Shown here: piece after piece, positions 1-7,343 of the stretch
Numbering within the stretch: position 1 is the stretch's first letter
Layout: each line of letters starts with the position of its first letter
Source: an uncultured Novosphingobium sp.
Lineage (GTDB): Bacteria > Pseudomonadota > Alphaproteobacteria > Sphingomonadales > Sphingomonadaceae
Reading direction: 5' to 3'
Assembly: GCA_937860195.1 (NCBI GenBank)
Contig: CALMBN010000150.1
Location: 1-8,251, forward strand
Length of the DNA: 8,251 nt
Notes under the pieces: model-generated
What the model was told of the DNA's origin: nothing
Databases searched by the model: none
The model's input: the letters and a program-made list of their open reading frames with translations, nothing else
Made by a program: the position numbers and the translations under genes

Positions 1-1
1 G

Positions 2-226
2 CCGGTGCTCGACTTCAACGTCTACCTGACCGGCTTCGACATCCACGCCATCGAGACAGCGGGATCGGTCAGCGGATCGTCCGCGCTCCGCTCACCCGCG
101 ATGTGGCCCGGCGCGCTCGACCAGTGCCAGCGCCCCCATTTCGACAGGCGCAAGTCTGGCCCTGCAACTGCACCGCAGCCCAGCGTTACGCCCCCTTCGG
201 ATCGCGATGCTGCGCCTGGGCGTTGA
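2..226 (+). CDS. Possible C-terminal fragment of an unrecognised protein, cut by the window edge
   Basis: This plus-strand frame is open from the window edge to a TGA at 224-226. The codons from 5 to 55 all end in G or C, as expected for a real gene in this genome, and translate to VLDFNVYLTGFDIHAIE, which looks like folded protein. The remainder is rich in Ser, Pro, Arg and Ala, and its codon bias decays after about position 155, so the last part may be a weakly constrained tail or the product of a frameshift. It would run tail-to-tail into quiC, overlapping its 3' end by 41 bases. No family is recognised and no function is proposed. It could also be noncoding sequence that happens to lack stops. 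Confidence 0.35.
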   Translation, partial: PVLDFNVYLTGFDIHAIETAGSVSGSSALRSPAMWPGALDQCQRPHFDRRKSGPATAPQPSVTPPSDRDAAPGR

Positions 227-2048
227 GGCGGATTGAGGCGTTGGCTGCGCCATAGCCATCATAGCTGCGCCGCTCAACCACCTCGAAGAAGACCCGCTTG
301 GCAACTGCCCGGCTGTAGAACTGGAAGTACTCGCCGCCTTCGTCGCGATCGTAGAGGATATTGAGAGCTGCCATCCGCGCAACCAGATCGGCAGCGAGTC
401 CGAACCGGGCCTCAATATCAGCGTAATAGTTCGGGCCGATGTCCAGCATCGGCAAGCCGCCCTCGCGGGCGCGGGTCGCGGCGGCGAAGATGTTGGCGCA
501 AGCAAAGGCGATGTGCTGCACCCCGGCCCCGAAATAGTGATGGATGAACCGGCTCGACAGGGCGTTGGCGGCCATCGATCCGTTGAGCGTGAAGCGTACG
601 CCCCGGCCAGGGCTTTCAACCGCCTGACTGTAGACAATTCCCATCGGATCGGCAATTTCAAGTTGGGGGGTTTTGGCCATATCGAACAACGCGGTGTAAT
701 AGAGCAGCCAGCTGAGGAACTCCTCGTATTGCATGGTCTGGGCGACGTGATCGATCACAGTCAGATCAGCGCGCGGTGCGGGGCCGGCGCCAGCGAGTGG
801 AAATTCTTCGCGCCACATCGCTTCGCGGGTCGCCGCATCGACCAGATAGAGCAGGCTCCCGCCGATACCGCGCACCGCCGGGATTGCCCATTCACCTGGC
901 GAAACGGGCTGGTCAAAGCGCTGAATATCGAGCGCGCCGGCGCGGGCCAGCACGGCCTGCTGATCATCAACCGCCAGCCCGATCGCGCAGACCGAGCCGC
1001 CGTGAACCATGTCGAAGCTATGAGCGAGGCCCTCGGGCTCGGAATTGATCACCAGATTGATGTTGCCCTGCTGCCAGCGCACCACGTCCTTTGAGCGGTG
1101 CCGACCGACCGGGCCAAAGCCGAGCGCGGTGAGGAATCTTCCGAATTCCGCAGCCTCGTCGTGGCTGGCGGCGAATTCGATGAACTCGACGCAGCCCGGC
1201 TCGACCGGATCGGGCAGTTCTGCTGGCGCGCCGCTGCGCCGTCCGGCCTGATCGTGCAGTACTTTCAGCCCGCGCAACCCGTCGCGTGCGACTTGACCGG
1301 CGGAACCGGCGCGGAACCGGTCGTTGAAAATTTCAAGGCTCCAAAAGCCTTGATAGCCGATCTTGCGGATCGCCGCGCAATAGTCAGCCAGCGGGAAGTC
1401 ACCCTGACCCGGCATGCAGCGAAAGTGGCGGCTCCAGTTCAGCAGGTCCATATCCAGCTTCGGCGCGTCGGCCAGTTGGATCAGGAACAGCTTGTCGGCG
1501 CGGATGTCGCCGATGCTCGACGACGGGATACCGCGCGACAGCGAATGAAAACTGTCAAGCACCAGCCCCAGCGCGGGATGATCGACATCGCGGACCAGGG
1601 CCCAGGCCTCGCGGTGGTCATAGACCTTTGGGGCCCAGGCAAGAGCCTCGTAACCGATCCGCTTGCCATGGGTCCCGGCCAGCGCGGCAATCCGGGCGAG
1701 ATCCTCGACGATCCGTTCACGCTCTCCGCTGGCATGCGGCGAGCAGTTCGAGCAGAGCAGGATCAGATCGGTGCCCAGCGCTTCCATAACATCGAACTTG
1801 CGGCGCATTCGCTCCAGCGCACGCCCGGACAAATCAGGCGGCAAGCCTTCGAAATCGCGGAACGGCTGGAAGATCGAACAGGCCAGCCCCAGATCGCGCA
1901 TCATTGCGCCGATTTCAGCGGCGGTCTGCGGGGCGGAGAGCAGGTCGTTCTCGAATATCTCAGCCGCATCATAACCGCGTTCGGCGATGCTGGTCAGCTT
2001 TTCAGCCAGGTTTCCGCTCACCGAAACCGTTGCGATAGAGGTCTTCAT
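186..2048 (-). CDS. quiC: 3-dehydroshikimate dehydratase fused to a 4-hydroxyphenylpyruvate dioxygenase-like domain (QuiC type)
   Basis: Converts 3-dehydroshikimate to protocatechuate, the step that sends shikimate and quinate into the beta-ketoadipate or meta-cleavage routes; presumably cytoplasmic. The 620-residue protein has two parts. Residues 1 to about 265 form a sugar phosphate isomerase/epimerase-like TIM barrel. Its expected metal ligands are visible as E134 (GYEALAW), D165 (LVLDSFHS), Q191 (LIQLAD) and E239 (SLEIF). Residues about 285-620 are a VOC/HPPD-like domain with the H434, H512 and E589 facial triad (IDHVAQ, VQHIAF, FFEVVERR). Length and architecture match the fused proteobacterial QuiC proteins, not the short single-domain dehydratases. 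The frame is open upstream to 2177, but that stretch overlaps aroE and is not protein-like, so I start at the ATG ending at 2048 (MKTSIATVSV), preceded by a weak TTGGGA ribosome site. It follows aroE by 67 bases with no visible terminator, so co-transcription is likely. The natural role of the HPPD-like half is unclear in this family. Confidence 0.93.
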   Translation of the reverse strand: MKTSIATVSVSGNLAEKLTSIAERGYDAAEIFENDLLSAPQTAAEIGAMMRDLGLACSIFQPFRDFEGLPPDLSGRALERMRRKFDVMEALGTDLILLCSNCSPHASGERERIVEDLARIAALAGTHGKRIGYEALAWAPKVYDHREAWALVRDVDHPALGLVLDSFHSLSRGIPSSSIGDIRADKLFLIQLADAPKLDMDLLNWSRHFRCMPGQGDFPLADYCAAIRKIGYQGFWSLEIFNDRFRAGSAGQVARDGLRGLKVLHDQAGRRSGAPAELPDPVEPGCVEFIEFAASHDEAAEFGRFLTALGFGPVGRHRSKDVVRWQQGNINLVINSEPEGLAHSFDMVHGGSVCAIGLAVDDQQAVLARAGALDIQRFDQPVSPGEWAIPAVRGIGGSLLYLVDAATREAMWREEFPLAGAGPAPRADLTVIDHVAQTMQYEEFLSWLLYYTALFDMAKTPQLEIADPMGIVYSQAVESPGRGVRFTLNGSMAANALSSRFIHHYFGAGVQHIAFACANIFAAATRAREGGLPMLDIGPNYYADIEARFGLAADLVARMAALNILYDRDEGGEYFQFYSRAVAKRVFFEVVERRSYDGYGAANASIRLNAQAQHRDPKGA

Positions 2049-2115
2049 GCCGCGAATCCCAAGTGGTGCCGGGCAACAAATTCGGTTCCTGGCTGGCAAG
2101 GGTTGCGGCGAATAG

Positions 2116-2949
2116 TCAGCCCCCAAAGCTCGCGCGCATCCGCGCCGTATCGGCCTTGCGGCCAGTGAATATCTCAAACGCAGCGGCAGCCTGGGCGATC
2201 ACCATACCGCTGCCATCCAGCGTGCGGCAGCCTTTGGCGCGGGCGACGCGGAGCAGTTCGGTTTCAAGCGGGAAATAAACGATGTCGGTCACCCAGTGGC
2301 GATTTTCAATCAAACTTTCGGCAATCGGGAGTCCCGGGGCTGAGGCCATGCCCATCGGTGTGGCATTGACGATCCCGTCGATCCGTGACGCGGTGACGCT
2401 CTCTGCACTGCTGGCGACAACCCGGTCCGCGCCATAGCGTTTGGCCAGTTGCACGGTCAGGCTGGCGACTTTCGTTGCATCGCGGTCGGACACTTCAAGC
2501 ACGCCGACACCCAGACTGAGCAGCGCATTGGCGACCGCCGAGCCGGCTCCGCCTGCGCCGAGCAGCAAGACCCGGTCCAGCGGGCGGCCTGGCAAGCCCG
2601 CCTCCAGGCTATCACGAAATCCCGACATATCGGTGTTGTAGCCGGTCAGCTGACCACCGCGCATCGCTACCGTATTAACCGCGCCAACCGAAGCCGCGCT
2701 TTCATCCAGAGCATCGAGCAGCGGGAGCACCGCCTGTTTGAACGGGAAGGTGACATTGACCCCGCTGAAGTCCTCGCCCGCCAGTCGGCGGAGCAAGGGA
2801 CCCAGCGCCGCATCGTCCAGCCCGCGCTCGGTAAAGTCGAACAGTTCATAGGTCAGGTTCAGGCCTTGCGCTTTCCCTTCCTGCTCGTGCAGCCAGGGAG
2901 AGCGCGAGGCCTTGATTGCCCGCCCGATGAGTCCGGTTTTCAACATCAT
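2116..2949 (-). CDS. aroE: Shikimate/quinate dehydrogenase, AroE family, probably catabolic
   Basis: NAD(P)-dependent oxidoreductase interconverting shikimate and 3-dehydroshikimate (possibly also quinate and 3-dehydroquinate); cytoplasmic. The 277-residue length is normal for the family. The substrate domain shows SRSPWLHEQEG (15-25), GVNVTFPFKQ with catalytic K71, and GYNTDMSGF with catalytic D107. The Rossmann loop is GAGGAG (131-136), followed by NATPMGM and a C-terminal GMVIAQAAAAFEIFTG helix. After the second Rossmann strand the sequence reads VSDRDATK: D155 and D157 stand where NADP-dependent AroE enzymes have the Asn and Thr of the NRT motif. That points towards NAD use, although R156 is retained, so the cofactor is uncertain. 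Together with the FPFKQ and HEQEG forms, it resembles the catabolic quinate/shikimate dehydrogenases more than E. coli AroE. It sits between the receptor gene and quiC, whose substrate it would make. Two consecutive ATG codons (2949 and 2946) are both possible starts; the ribosome site is poor. Confidence 0.92.
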   Translation of the reverse strand: MMLKTGLIGRAIKASRSPWLHEQEGKAQGLNLTYELFDFTERGLDDAALGPLLRRLAGEDFSGVNVTFPFKQAVLPLLDALDESAASVGAVNTVAMRGGQLTGYNTDMSGFRDSLEAGLPGRPLDRVLLLGAGGAGSAVANALLSLGVGVLEVSDRDATKVASLTVQLAKRYGADRVVASSAESVTASRIDGIVNATPMGMASAPGLPIAESLIENRHWVTDIVYFPLETELLRVARAKGCRTLDGSGMVIAQAAAAFEIFTGRKADTARMRASFGG

Positions 2950-2965
2950 GCAACTCGCTCGAAGT

Positions 2966-2997
2966 GGGCTGACGCGGCTCTAGCGCAGTGCCAGCCC
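2966..2997 (-). other. Possible stem-loop between the receptor gene and aroE
   Basis: GGGCTG at 2966-2971 is complementary to CAGCCC at 2992-2997. A short inner pairing, CGC (2973-2975) with GCG (2983-2985), leaves a 7-base loop. It lies in the 59-base gap after the receptor stop codon. No T-run follows on the minus strand, so it is not a classical intrinsic terminator. It could protect an mRNA end or reduce read-through, or be chance in GC-rich sequence. Confidence 0.25.
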
Positions 2998-3008
2998 CTT
3001 CGCGAACC

Positions 3009-5969
3009 TCAGAACTTGATCTTGAAGCCGGCGTAGAACGCACGGCCGATCAGATCATACTGGGCGGTATCGGTGCCGGTCTGGTTGCTGGCAACAGTCG
3101 GCAGTTTGCGATCAAGCAGATTGTTGACACCGAGCCGCAGTTCGAACCGGCTTGCAACGTTGAACGAGGCAAACGCATCCCAGGTGGCATAGGCCGGAAC
3201 ACCGATCGCGACGTTGGTGGGGGTGTTGACCTTGCTGACATCGTCCAGCGGGTTCTGGTAGCGCCAACGCAACCCAAAGCTGAGCGCGTCCGAGCGATAA
3301 CCAAAGGTGGTCAGCGCCTTCCACCGCGGCGTAGCACGGGGCGGCACGCTGCCTTCGCCGGCCGAACCATTGCTGATTCCGGTGTAGTTGAGGAATGCGC
3401 CACCCGGCAGCAATTGGACCTTGTAGTTGTTGAGATAGCCAATCGCAGTATCGACATAGAGTTTGCCGCTATCGCTCAGGAACGGAGCACGGAATCCCCA
3501 GTGGATTTGCACTTCGACCCCATCGGTGTTCAGCGCTCCCAGGTTCTGGTACGGCGTGTTCACGGACAGGATTTGACCGGTGCCGGTATCGCGGCTGATC
3601 AGCTGGCAATTGGCATTGGTGACCGAATAGGTCGGGTTCGAGCCATCGAGGTTATAACAGCCCGACAGCACAGTCAGACCCGGCACAGTCGAAATCACGT
3701 TCTTGATCTTGATGTTGTAATAGTCGACCGAAACCGAGAAATCGCCAAATACACCACTGCCCCGTGGCGCGTTGAACACGAACCCGGCGTTGAAAGTGTT
3801 GGCCTTTTCGGGGGTCACGCTCAGGCTGCCGGAAACGGTCTGACCGGTGGCTGTGGTCGGGAACTGATAGGTTGGGATCAGCAGAGCTGGAATGCCCTGT
3901 GCCTGACACAGCGTTGCGACTTGTGCGCCGTTGGCACCGGTCCGCGCGGTTGAGCGGACATCGCACGGATCGCCAAGCGCGGCTGGCGGGGTGCCGATTG
4001 CAAGCTGCTGGTTCTGCGGCGGAGAGAACACTTCAGCGATGTTCGGCGCACGCACCGCGCGTTGATAGCTGCCCCGGAACAGCAGGCTATCGTTCGGCCG
4101 CCAGCGCAAGTCGCCTTCAAAGCTGGTGACCGAACCTGATGTCGAATAATCCGAAACGCGGAACGCACCGCCGATGGCCAGTTCCTGCATCATCGGTTTG
4201 TCGGCAATCAGCGGGATGTCAATCTGCGCGGCGAACTCCTTGACCGAAATTCCCTTCTTGGAAACCGGCAATTGCGCGACAAAGCCTTCGACGTTGCCGC
4301 CCGGGGCAAAGCCGGACGCAGCAGTCACATCGGAATCGGGCGAGAACGAGTAGGTGTTCTTGCGGTATCCAGCGACCAGCGCGATCTGGGCAGGACCAGC
4401 ACCAAGGTCAAACAAGCTGCCGTTGACTTGAAGGCCAACCTGGGTCTGGCCAAGCCTTTCAGAGCTGATCGCATCCTTGGTGATATAGGCCTGGCAGGCT
4501 GCCGAAAGCGTGCGGGCATTGGCATCCCCAAACGGATTGAACCCGCCAGCGCAGATCGACCGGCCACCGTCCGGCGCGTTAAGCAGGGTCTGGACCCGGC
4601 TTTTGAGCACCGCCTGATGCATCGTGCTGGTACGGTTCGACTGATCGTAGGCCGCAAACACATCGAACGACCAGCCATCGGTGATCTTGCCCTTCAGCCC
4701 GACCATGTATTGCTGGATCAGATAGTTTTCGTCCCAGTTCTTGTATGGCACGCCGACATAGCGGGCGTTCCAGTTGAAGTTCGCGGTCGGATTGGGCCGC
4801 GAAGCCAGCACTGTGGCCAGATCGACCGGAATGAAGGGGTTGGTGACTGGAATGGTTGTCAGAGTCGGGAACTGGGTCAGGCTGCCGCCGCTGGCGGTGC
4901 TGGTCGACAGGTCAACGAACATGAACTGGCCATAGAGGTTCAGATCGGAGTTCAGATCATAGTCCGCCTTGACGAATGCGGTCTTGCGCTGGAGCCCGTT
5001 GATGTAATCGATTTGCTGACCGACCGGCATCCGGACGTTGCCACCGACGATCGCATAACCGCCGCTCCCGTTCGGCCCGCGATAGTTGAGCGCGCCGGTT
5101 TGGGTGTACAGTGTGCCATCGTTGTTGAAGCCAAGGTTCGAGGCGAGCGGATTTCGCGTGCCGGGCACCCCATAGCCATTGAACAACGCGGTCACCACTG
5201 CGGCGCTTGGCGCGTTGGTGGCACTGGGAATGAAAGTCCCGGTGCCGATGAACGAAGACGGGGTCTTGTCAAAGAAGAACGGACGCTTGCTGCCGTTGAG
5301 GGCATCCTGATCAGCAAAGCTGAAGCTGGCGATCACGTGACCGCGGTCTCCGCCAAAGCTGGTTCCGAACGAAACCGAGCCTTTGAACCGGAAAGCATCA
5401 CCCCGCTCGCTGATCCCGGTCTGGGCATCGAGCACCATACCGTCGAGCTTGCGCAGGGTCTTGAAGTTGACCACACCCGACATCGCGTCCGAGCCGTAAA
5501 TCGCCGAGGCCCCGCCGGTGATGGCATCGACCCCGCCCAGAATCGCATCTGGCAGAATGTTGACATCGACGTTACCGCGAATGTCCGAAACCGGCAGGCG
5601 GCGGCCATCGAGCAGCACAAGGTTGCGATTGGTGCCGAGGCCATGGAGGTTGATCGTCGCGCGGCCACCGGTGCCTTGCCCGCCGGTGGAGGAGTTGCCG
5701 CCAACGGTGAAGCCAGGCAGCTGGTTCAGCGTATCGACGACATTCGTCTGCCCGCTTTCTTTCAGCGCAGTTTCACCAATCGTGGTGATCGGGCTGACTG
5801 CGGTGTTGTTGGGCCGCTGGATCAGCGATCCGGTGACCACGATCTCACCTGCGTCGACCGATTCGGCTTCCTCGGCAGCGGCATCCTGGGCCATCGCCGG
5901 GCTGGCGATGGCGACAGCAAACGTCAGAACCGATGCGGAAAACGCCAGGCGCGAACCAAATTTCTTCAT
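3009..5969 (-). CDS. TonB-dependent outer-membrane receptor
   Basis: Predicted 22-strand outer-membrane barrel with a plug domain that imports a ligand using TonB/ExbBD energy. The 986-residue protein starts MKKFGSRLAF and has a Sec signal peptide likely cut after ASPAMA (residue 27). A TonB box EIVVTGS lies at 42-48. The plug spans roughly 55-170 with NLHGLGTNRNLVLLDGRRL and ITGGASAIYGSDAMSGVVNF, both typical of this family. The barrel ends in Phe (AGFKIKF), the usual outer-membrane assembly signal. Cysteine pairs in probable extracellular loops (around RSICAGGFNPFG...SAACQAY and GDPCDV...TLCQAQG) and the motif FRGSYQRAVRAPNIAEVFSPP resemble large sphingomonad receptors. The frame stays open to 6020, but I use the ATG at 5969 because GGGAGGGG precedes it by 6 bases. 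Substrate cannot be read from the sequence. Its place between an aromatic-acid transporter and shikimate catabolic enzymes suggests a hydroaromatic acid or a conjugate of one, not iron. It has its own promoter and a probable operator. Confidence 0.93.
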   Translation of the reverse strand: MKKFGSRLAFSASVLTFAVAIASPAMAQDAAAEEAESVDAGEIVVTGSLIQRPNNTAVSPITTIGETALKESGQTNVVDTLNQLPGFTVGGNSSTGGQGTGGRATINLHGLGTNRNLVLLDGRRLPVSDIRGNVDVNILPDAILGGVDAITGGASAIYGSDAMSGVVNFKTLRKLDGMVLDAQTGISERGDAFRFKGSVSFGTSFGGDRGHVIASFSFADQDALNGSKRPFFFDKTPSSFIGTGTFIPSATNAPSAAVVTALFNGYGVPGTRNPLASNLGFNNDGTLYTQTGALNYRGPNGSGGYAIVGGNVRMPVGQQIDYINGLQRKTAFVKADYDLNSDLNLYGQFMFVDLSTSTASGGSLTQFPTLTTIPVTNPFIPVDLATVLASRPNPTANFNWNARYVGVPYKNWDENYLIQQYMVGLKGKITDGWSFDVFAAYDQSNRTSTMHQAVLKSRVQTLLNAPDGGRSICAGGFNPFGDANARTLSAACQAYITKDAISSERLGQTQVGLQVNGSLFDLGAGPAQIALVAGYRKNTYSFSPDSDVTAASGFAPGGNVEGFVAQLPVSKKGISVKEFAAQIDIPLIADKPMMQELAIGGAFRVSDYSTSGSVTSFEGDLRWRPNDSLLFRGSYQRAVRAPNIAEVFSPPQNQQLAIGTPPAALGDPCDVRSTARTGANGAQVATLCQAQGIPALLIPTYQFPTTATGQTVSGSLSVTPEKANTFNAGFVFNAPRGSGVFGDFSVSVDYYNIKIKNVISTVPGLTVLSGCYNLDGSNPTYSVTNANCQLISRDTGTGQILSVNTPYQNLGALNTDGVEVQIHWGFRAPFLSDSGKLYVDTAIGYLNNYKVQLLPGGAFLNYTGISNGSAGEGSVPPRATPRWKALTTFGYRSDALSFGLRWRYQNPLDDVSKVNTPTNVAIGVPAYATWDAFASFNVASRFELRLGVNNLLDRKLPTVASNQTGTDTAQYDLIGRAFYAGFKIKF

Positions 5970-5975
5970 GAATAT

Positions 5976-5983
5976 CCCCTCCC
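5976..5983 (-). promoter_or_regulatory. Strong ribosome binding site that fixes the receptor start
   Basis: On the minus strand GGGAGGGG is followed by six bases (ATATTC) and the ATG at 5969. No comparable site precedes the in-frame ATG at 6020, which would also add 17 residues ahead of a clear signal peptide. Confidence 0.8.
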
Positions 5984-6017
5984 AGAGCCGGCGCACCCCG
6001 CCAGTCATCAGGAGTTT

Positions 6018-6046
6018 CATTTATGTTACGAACTAGTTCCTGTCAA
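6018..6046 (-). promoter_or_regulatory. Probable sigma-70 promoter of the receptor-aroE-quiC unit
   Basis: The minus strand carries a perfect TTGACA -35 box (6041-6046). At 17 bases spacing lies TAAATG (6018-6023), or ATAAAT at 16, as a weak -10 box. This would start transcription just downstream, giving a leader of about 40 bases before the receptor ATG. The promoter lies in the 82-base gap after the transporter stop codon, so the receptor genes can be expressed separately from the tetR-transporter unit. The -10 assignment is uncertain. Confidence 0.6.
6024..6045. promoter_or_regulatory. Probable TetR-family operator, copy 1 (receptor promoter)
   Basis: Imperfect palindrome centred on GAACT/AGTTC, with further matching arms TG at the left end and CA at the right end of 22 bases. 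Its plus-strand core TGTTACGAACTAGTTCC recurs, with one change, at 8094-8110. It fills the spacer between the -35 and -10 boxes of the receptor promoter, where a bound repressor would block RNA polymerase. The obvious candidate ligand is the TetR-family protein encoded at 7344-7988; that link is inferred. Confidence 0.65.
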
Positions 6047-6051
6047 TTCGT

Positions 6052-7272
6052 TCATGCACGGCTGAGTCGCTGGACCATGAAGGCGCAGGCAGCGCAGGCC
6101 AGCAACGGCACGCAATAGGTCGCAAACAGTACTGGCAACGACACGTTGGCGGCCATCAGGCTGCCCCCCAGCCACGGCCCGACCACCGCACCGGCACGGC
6201 CGATGCCAATCGCCCAGCCGATTCCCGTGGCGCGGACCCTTGCCGGATAAGCCCCGGCAGCAATCGGCCAGACACCGTTGTAGCCGCCTTGCAGCAGCAC
6301 TCCGATCGCGAACGCAGTCGCCATGGTCGCAGCGACCGGCATCGAGACCGATCCGAACCACAGCATCGCGACGGCCGCGCTGGTCAGCATCGCCGGGACC
6401 AGCTTGCCCAGCGGCACCCGCACCGCCAGCAGGCTCATCGCCACAGTCCCGGTGAACGCTCCGAAGTTGTAGAGCGCGCCGGCATAGATCCCGTTGGTCT
6501 CCGAAAGACCCGCCTGGATCGACAGCTTGGGAATCCAGCTGACAATGAAATAGAGCACCATCAGCCCGAAGAAGACCGCGCCCCACAGCGCGATCGTGCG
6601 GCCTTTCAACGCCGGAGAGAACAGCGAGCGAACCCCGTTTCCGGCCTGCGCTTCAGACTTGTCGGTCGGCACGGCATCGCTCAGCAACACCCAGGCCAGT
6701 GGGAACAGCAGGACCGAGATCAGGCCCGCTCCGGCCAGCAGGACATGCCAGCCGTGGACCGGCAGCAAGCGGGCGACCAGCAGGCCGGTAAAGATCGCAG
6801 CGAACGGATAGCCGGCCTGGACCAGTCCGACCGCAAGGTTGCGATGCCGCTCGGGCGCGCTTTCCGCTGCGAGCGCTGCCATCGCCGCCAGCACGGTCCC
6901 GATCCCCATGCCGACCAGCACCCGCAGCCCCAGGAATTGCGGGACGGTCGCAACCCAGCCGCTCGCCAGCATCCCCGCCGACATCAGGATCAGCGCAGTC
7001 AGGATCACCCTGCGCCGACCGATCCGGTCCGCCAGCGGCGCGATGAACATGCCGCCCAGTGCCATGCCGACCAGTCCTGCGCTGAACAGCCAGCCCATCA
7101 CATTGGAAGCAATGCCCCAGTCCGCCTGGACCCGGGGCGCGATGAACGAAAGGATCGCAACGTCGACCCCGTCGGCCATGTTGATCGCAAAGCACAGCGC
7201 GACCGTGGCGACCGCGCGCCTGGTCCAGTTGGCCGGTCCTTCGCCCGCAGCGGCCGTGTCAAATCCTGCCAT
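6052..7272 (-). CDS. Major facilitator superfamily transporter, aromatic acid:H+ symporter (AAHS) type
   Basis: Inner-membrane proton symporter, 406 residues with about twelve hydrophobic segments. The first transmembrane helix carries ADGVDVAILSFIAPRV (33-48), with acidic residues D34 and D37 matching the DGxD signature of the AAHS group (PcaK, BenK and relatives). The loop between helices 2 and 3 has the facilitator motif GMFIAPLADRIGRRRVI (74-90), followed by LRVLVGMGIG in helix 4. Near the C-terminus, YPARVRATGIGWAIGIGRAGAVVGP corresponds to the conserved late-helix AAHS pattern. The start ATG at 7272 is preceded by GGGGACGAGGA. The gene lies 71 bases after tetR, probably in one transcript. 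Likely substrates from context are shikimate, quinate, protocatechuate or a related aromatic or hydroaromatic acid; the sequence alone does not decide. Its leader contains an inverted repeat and a 13-base string shared with the quiC leader. Confidence 0.92.
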   Translation of the reverse strand: MAGFDTAAAGEGPANWTRRAVATVALCFAINMADGVDVAILSFIAPRVQADWGIASNVMGWLFSAGLVGMALGGMFIAPLADRIGRRRVILTALILMSAGMLASGWVATVPQFLGLRVLVGMGIGTVLAAMAALAAESAPERHRNLAVGLVQAGYPFAAIFTGLLVARLLPVHGWHVLLAGAGLISVLLFPLAWVLLSDAVPTDKSEAQAGNGVRSLFSPALKGRTIALWGAVFFGLMVLYFIVSWIPKLSIQAGLSETNGIYAGALYNFGAFTGTVAMSLLAVRVPLGKLVPAMLTSAAVAMLWFGSVSMPVAATMATAFAIGVLLQGGYNGVWPIAAGAYPARVRATGIGWAIGIGRAGAVVGPWLGGSLMAANVSLPVLFATYCVPLLACAACAFMVQRLSRA

Positions 7273-7288
7273 TGTCCTCGTCCCCTGT

Positions 7289-7329
7289 GGTGCCGGGCAT
7301 CCGCAACCAGACCTGCTTGAGCCGGCACC
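7289..7329 (-). other. Inverted repeat in the leader of the transporter gene
   Basis: GGTGCCGG at 7289-7296 pairs perfectly with CCGGCACC at 7322-7329 across a 25-base loop, ending 16 bases before the transporter ATG. A second, overlapping possibility pairs GCCGGC at 7321-7326 with GCCGGC at 7336-7341. No T-run follows, so a terminator is not supported. It could be an mRNA structure in the tetR-transporter gap or a protein-binding site. Confidence 0.3.
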
Positions 7330-7343
7330 GACCGGGCCGGCGC

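Noticed and set aside
92..661. Minus-strand open frame of 189 codons at the left end
   Set aside because: Overlaps the HPPD-like domain of quiC in another frame and shows no domain of its own.
1098..2168. Plus-strand open frame of 356 codons
   Set aside because: Antisense to quiC, whose metal-binding residues are in place; the translation is low in hydrophobic order and unrecognisable.
2049..2177. Upstream extension of quiC to 2177
   Set aside because: It overlaps the aroE 3' end, is Arg/Pro-rich without family similarity, and the barrel domain begins naturally at MKTSIATVSV.
4272..6065. Long plus-strand open frame of 597 codons
   Set aside because: It lies opposite the receptor gene, whose signal peptide, TonB box, plug and C-terminal Phe are all clear. 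The plus-strand translation has no recognisable domain; long antisense frames are usual in GC-rich DNA.
6289..7320. Plus-strand open frame of 343 codons, very rich in Arg, Gln, Asp and His
   Set aside because: The composition is the mirror of the membrane-protein codons of the transporter on the other strand.
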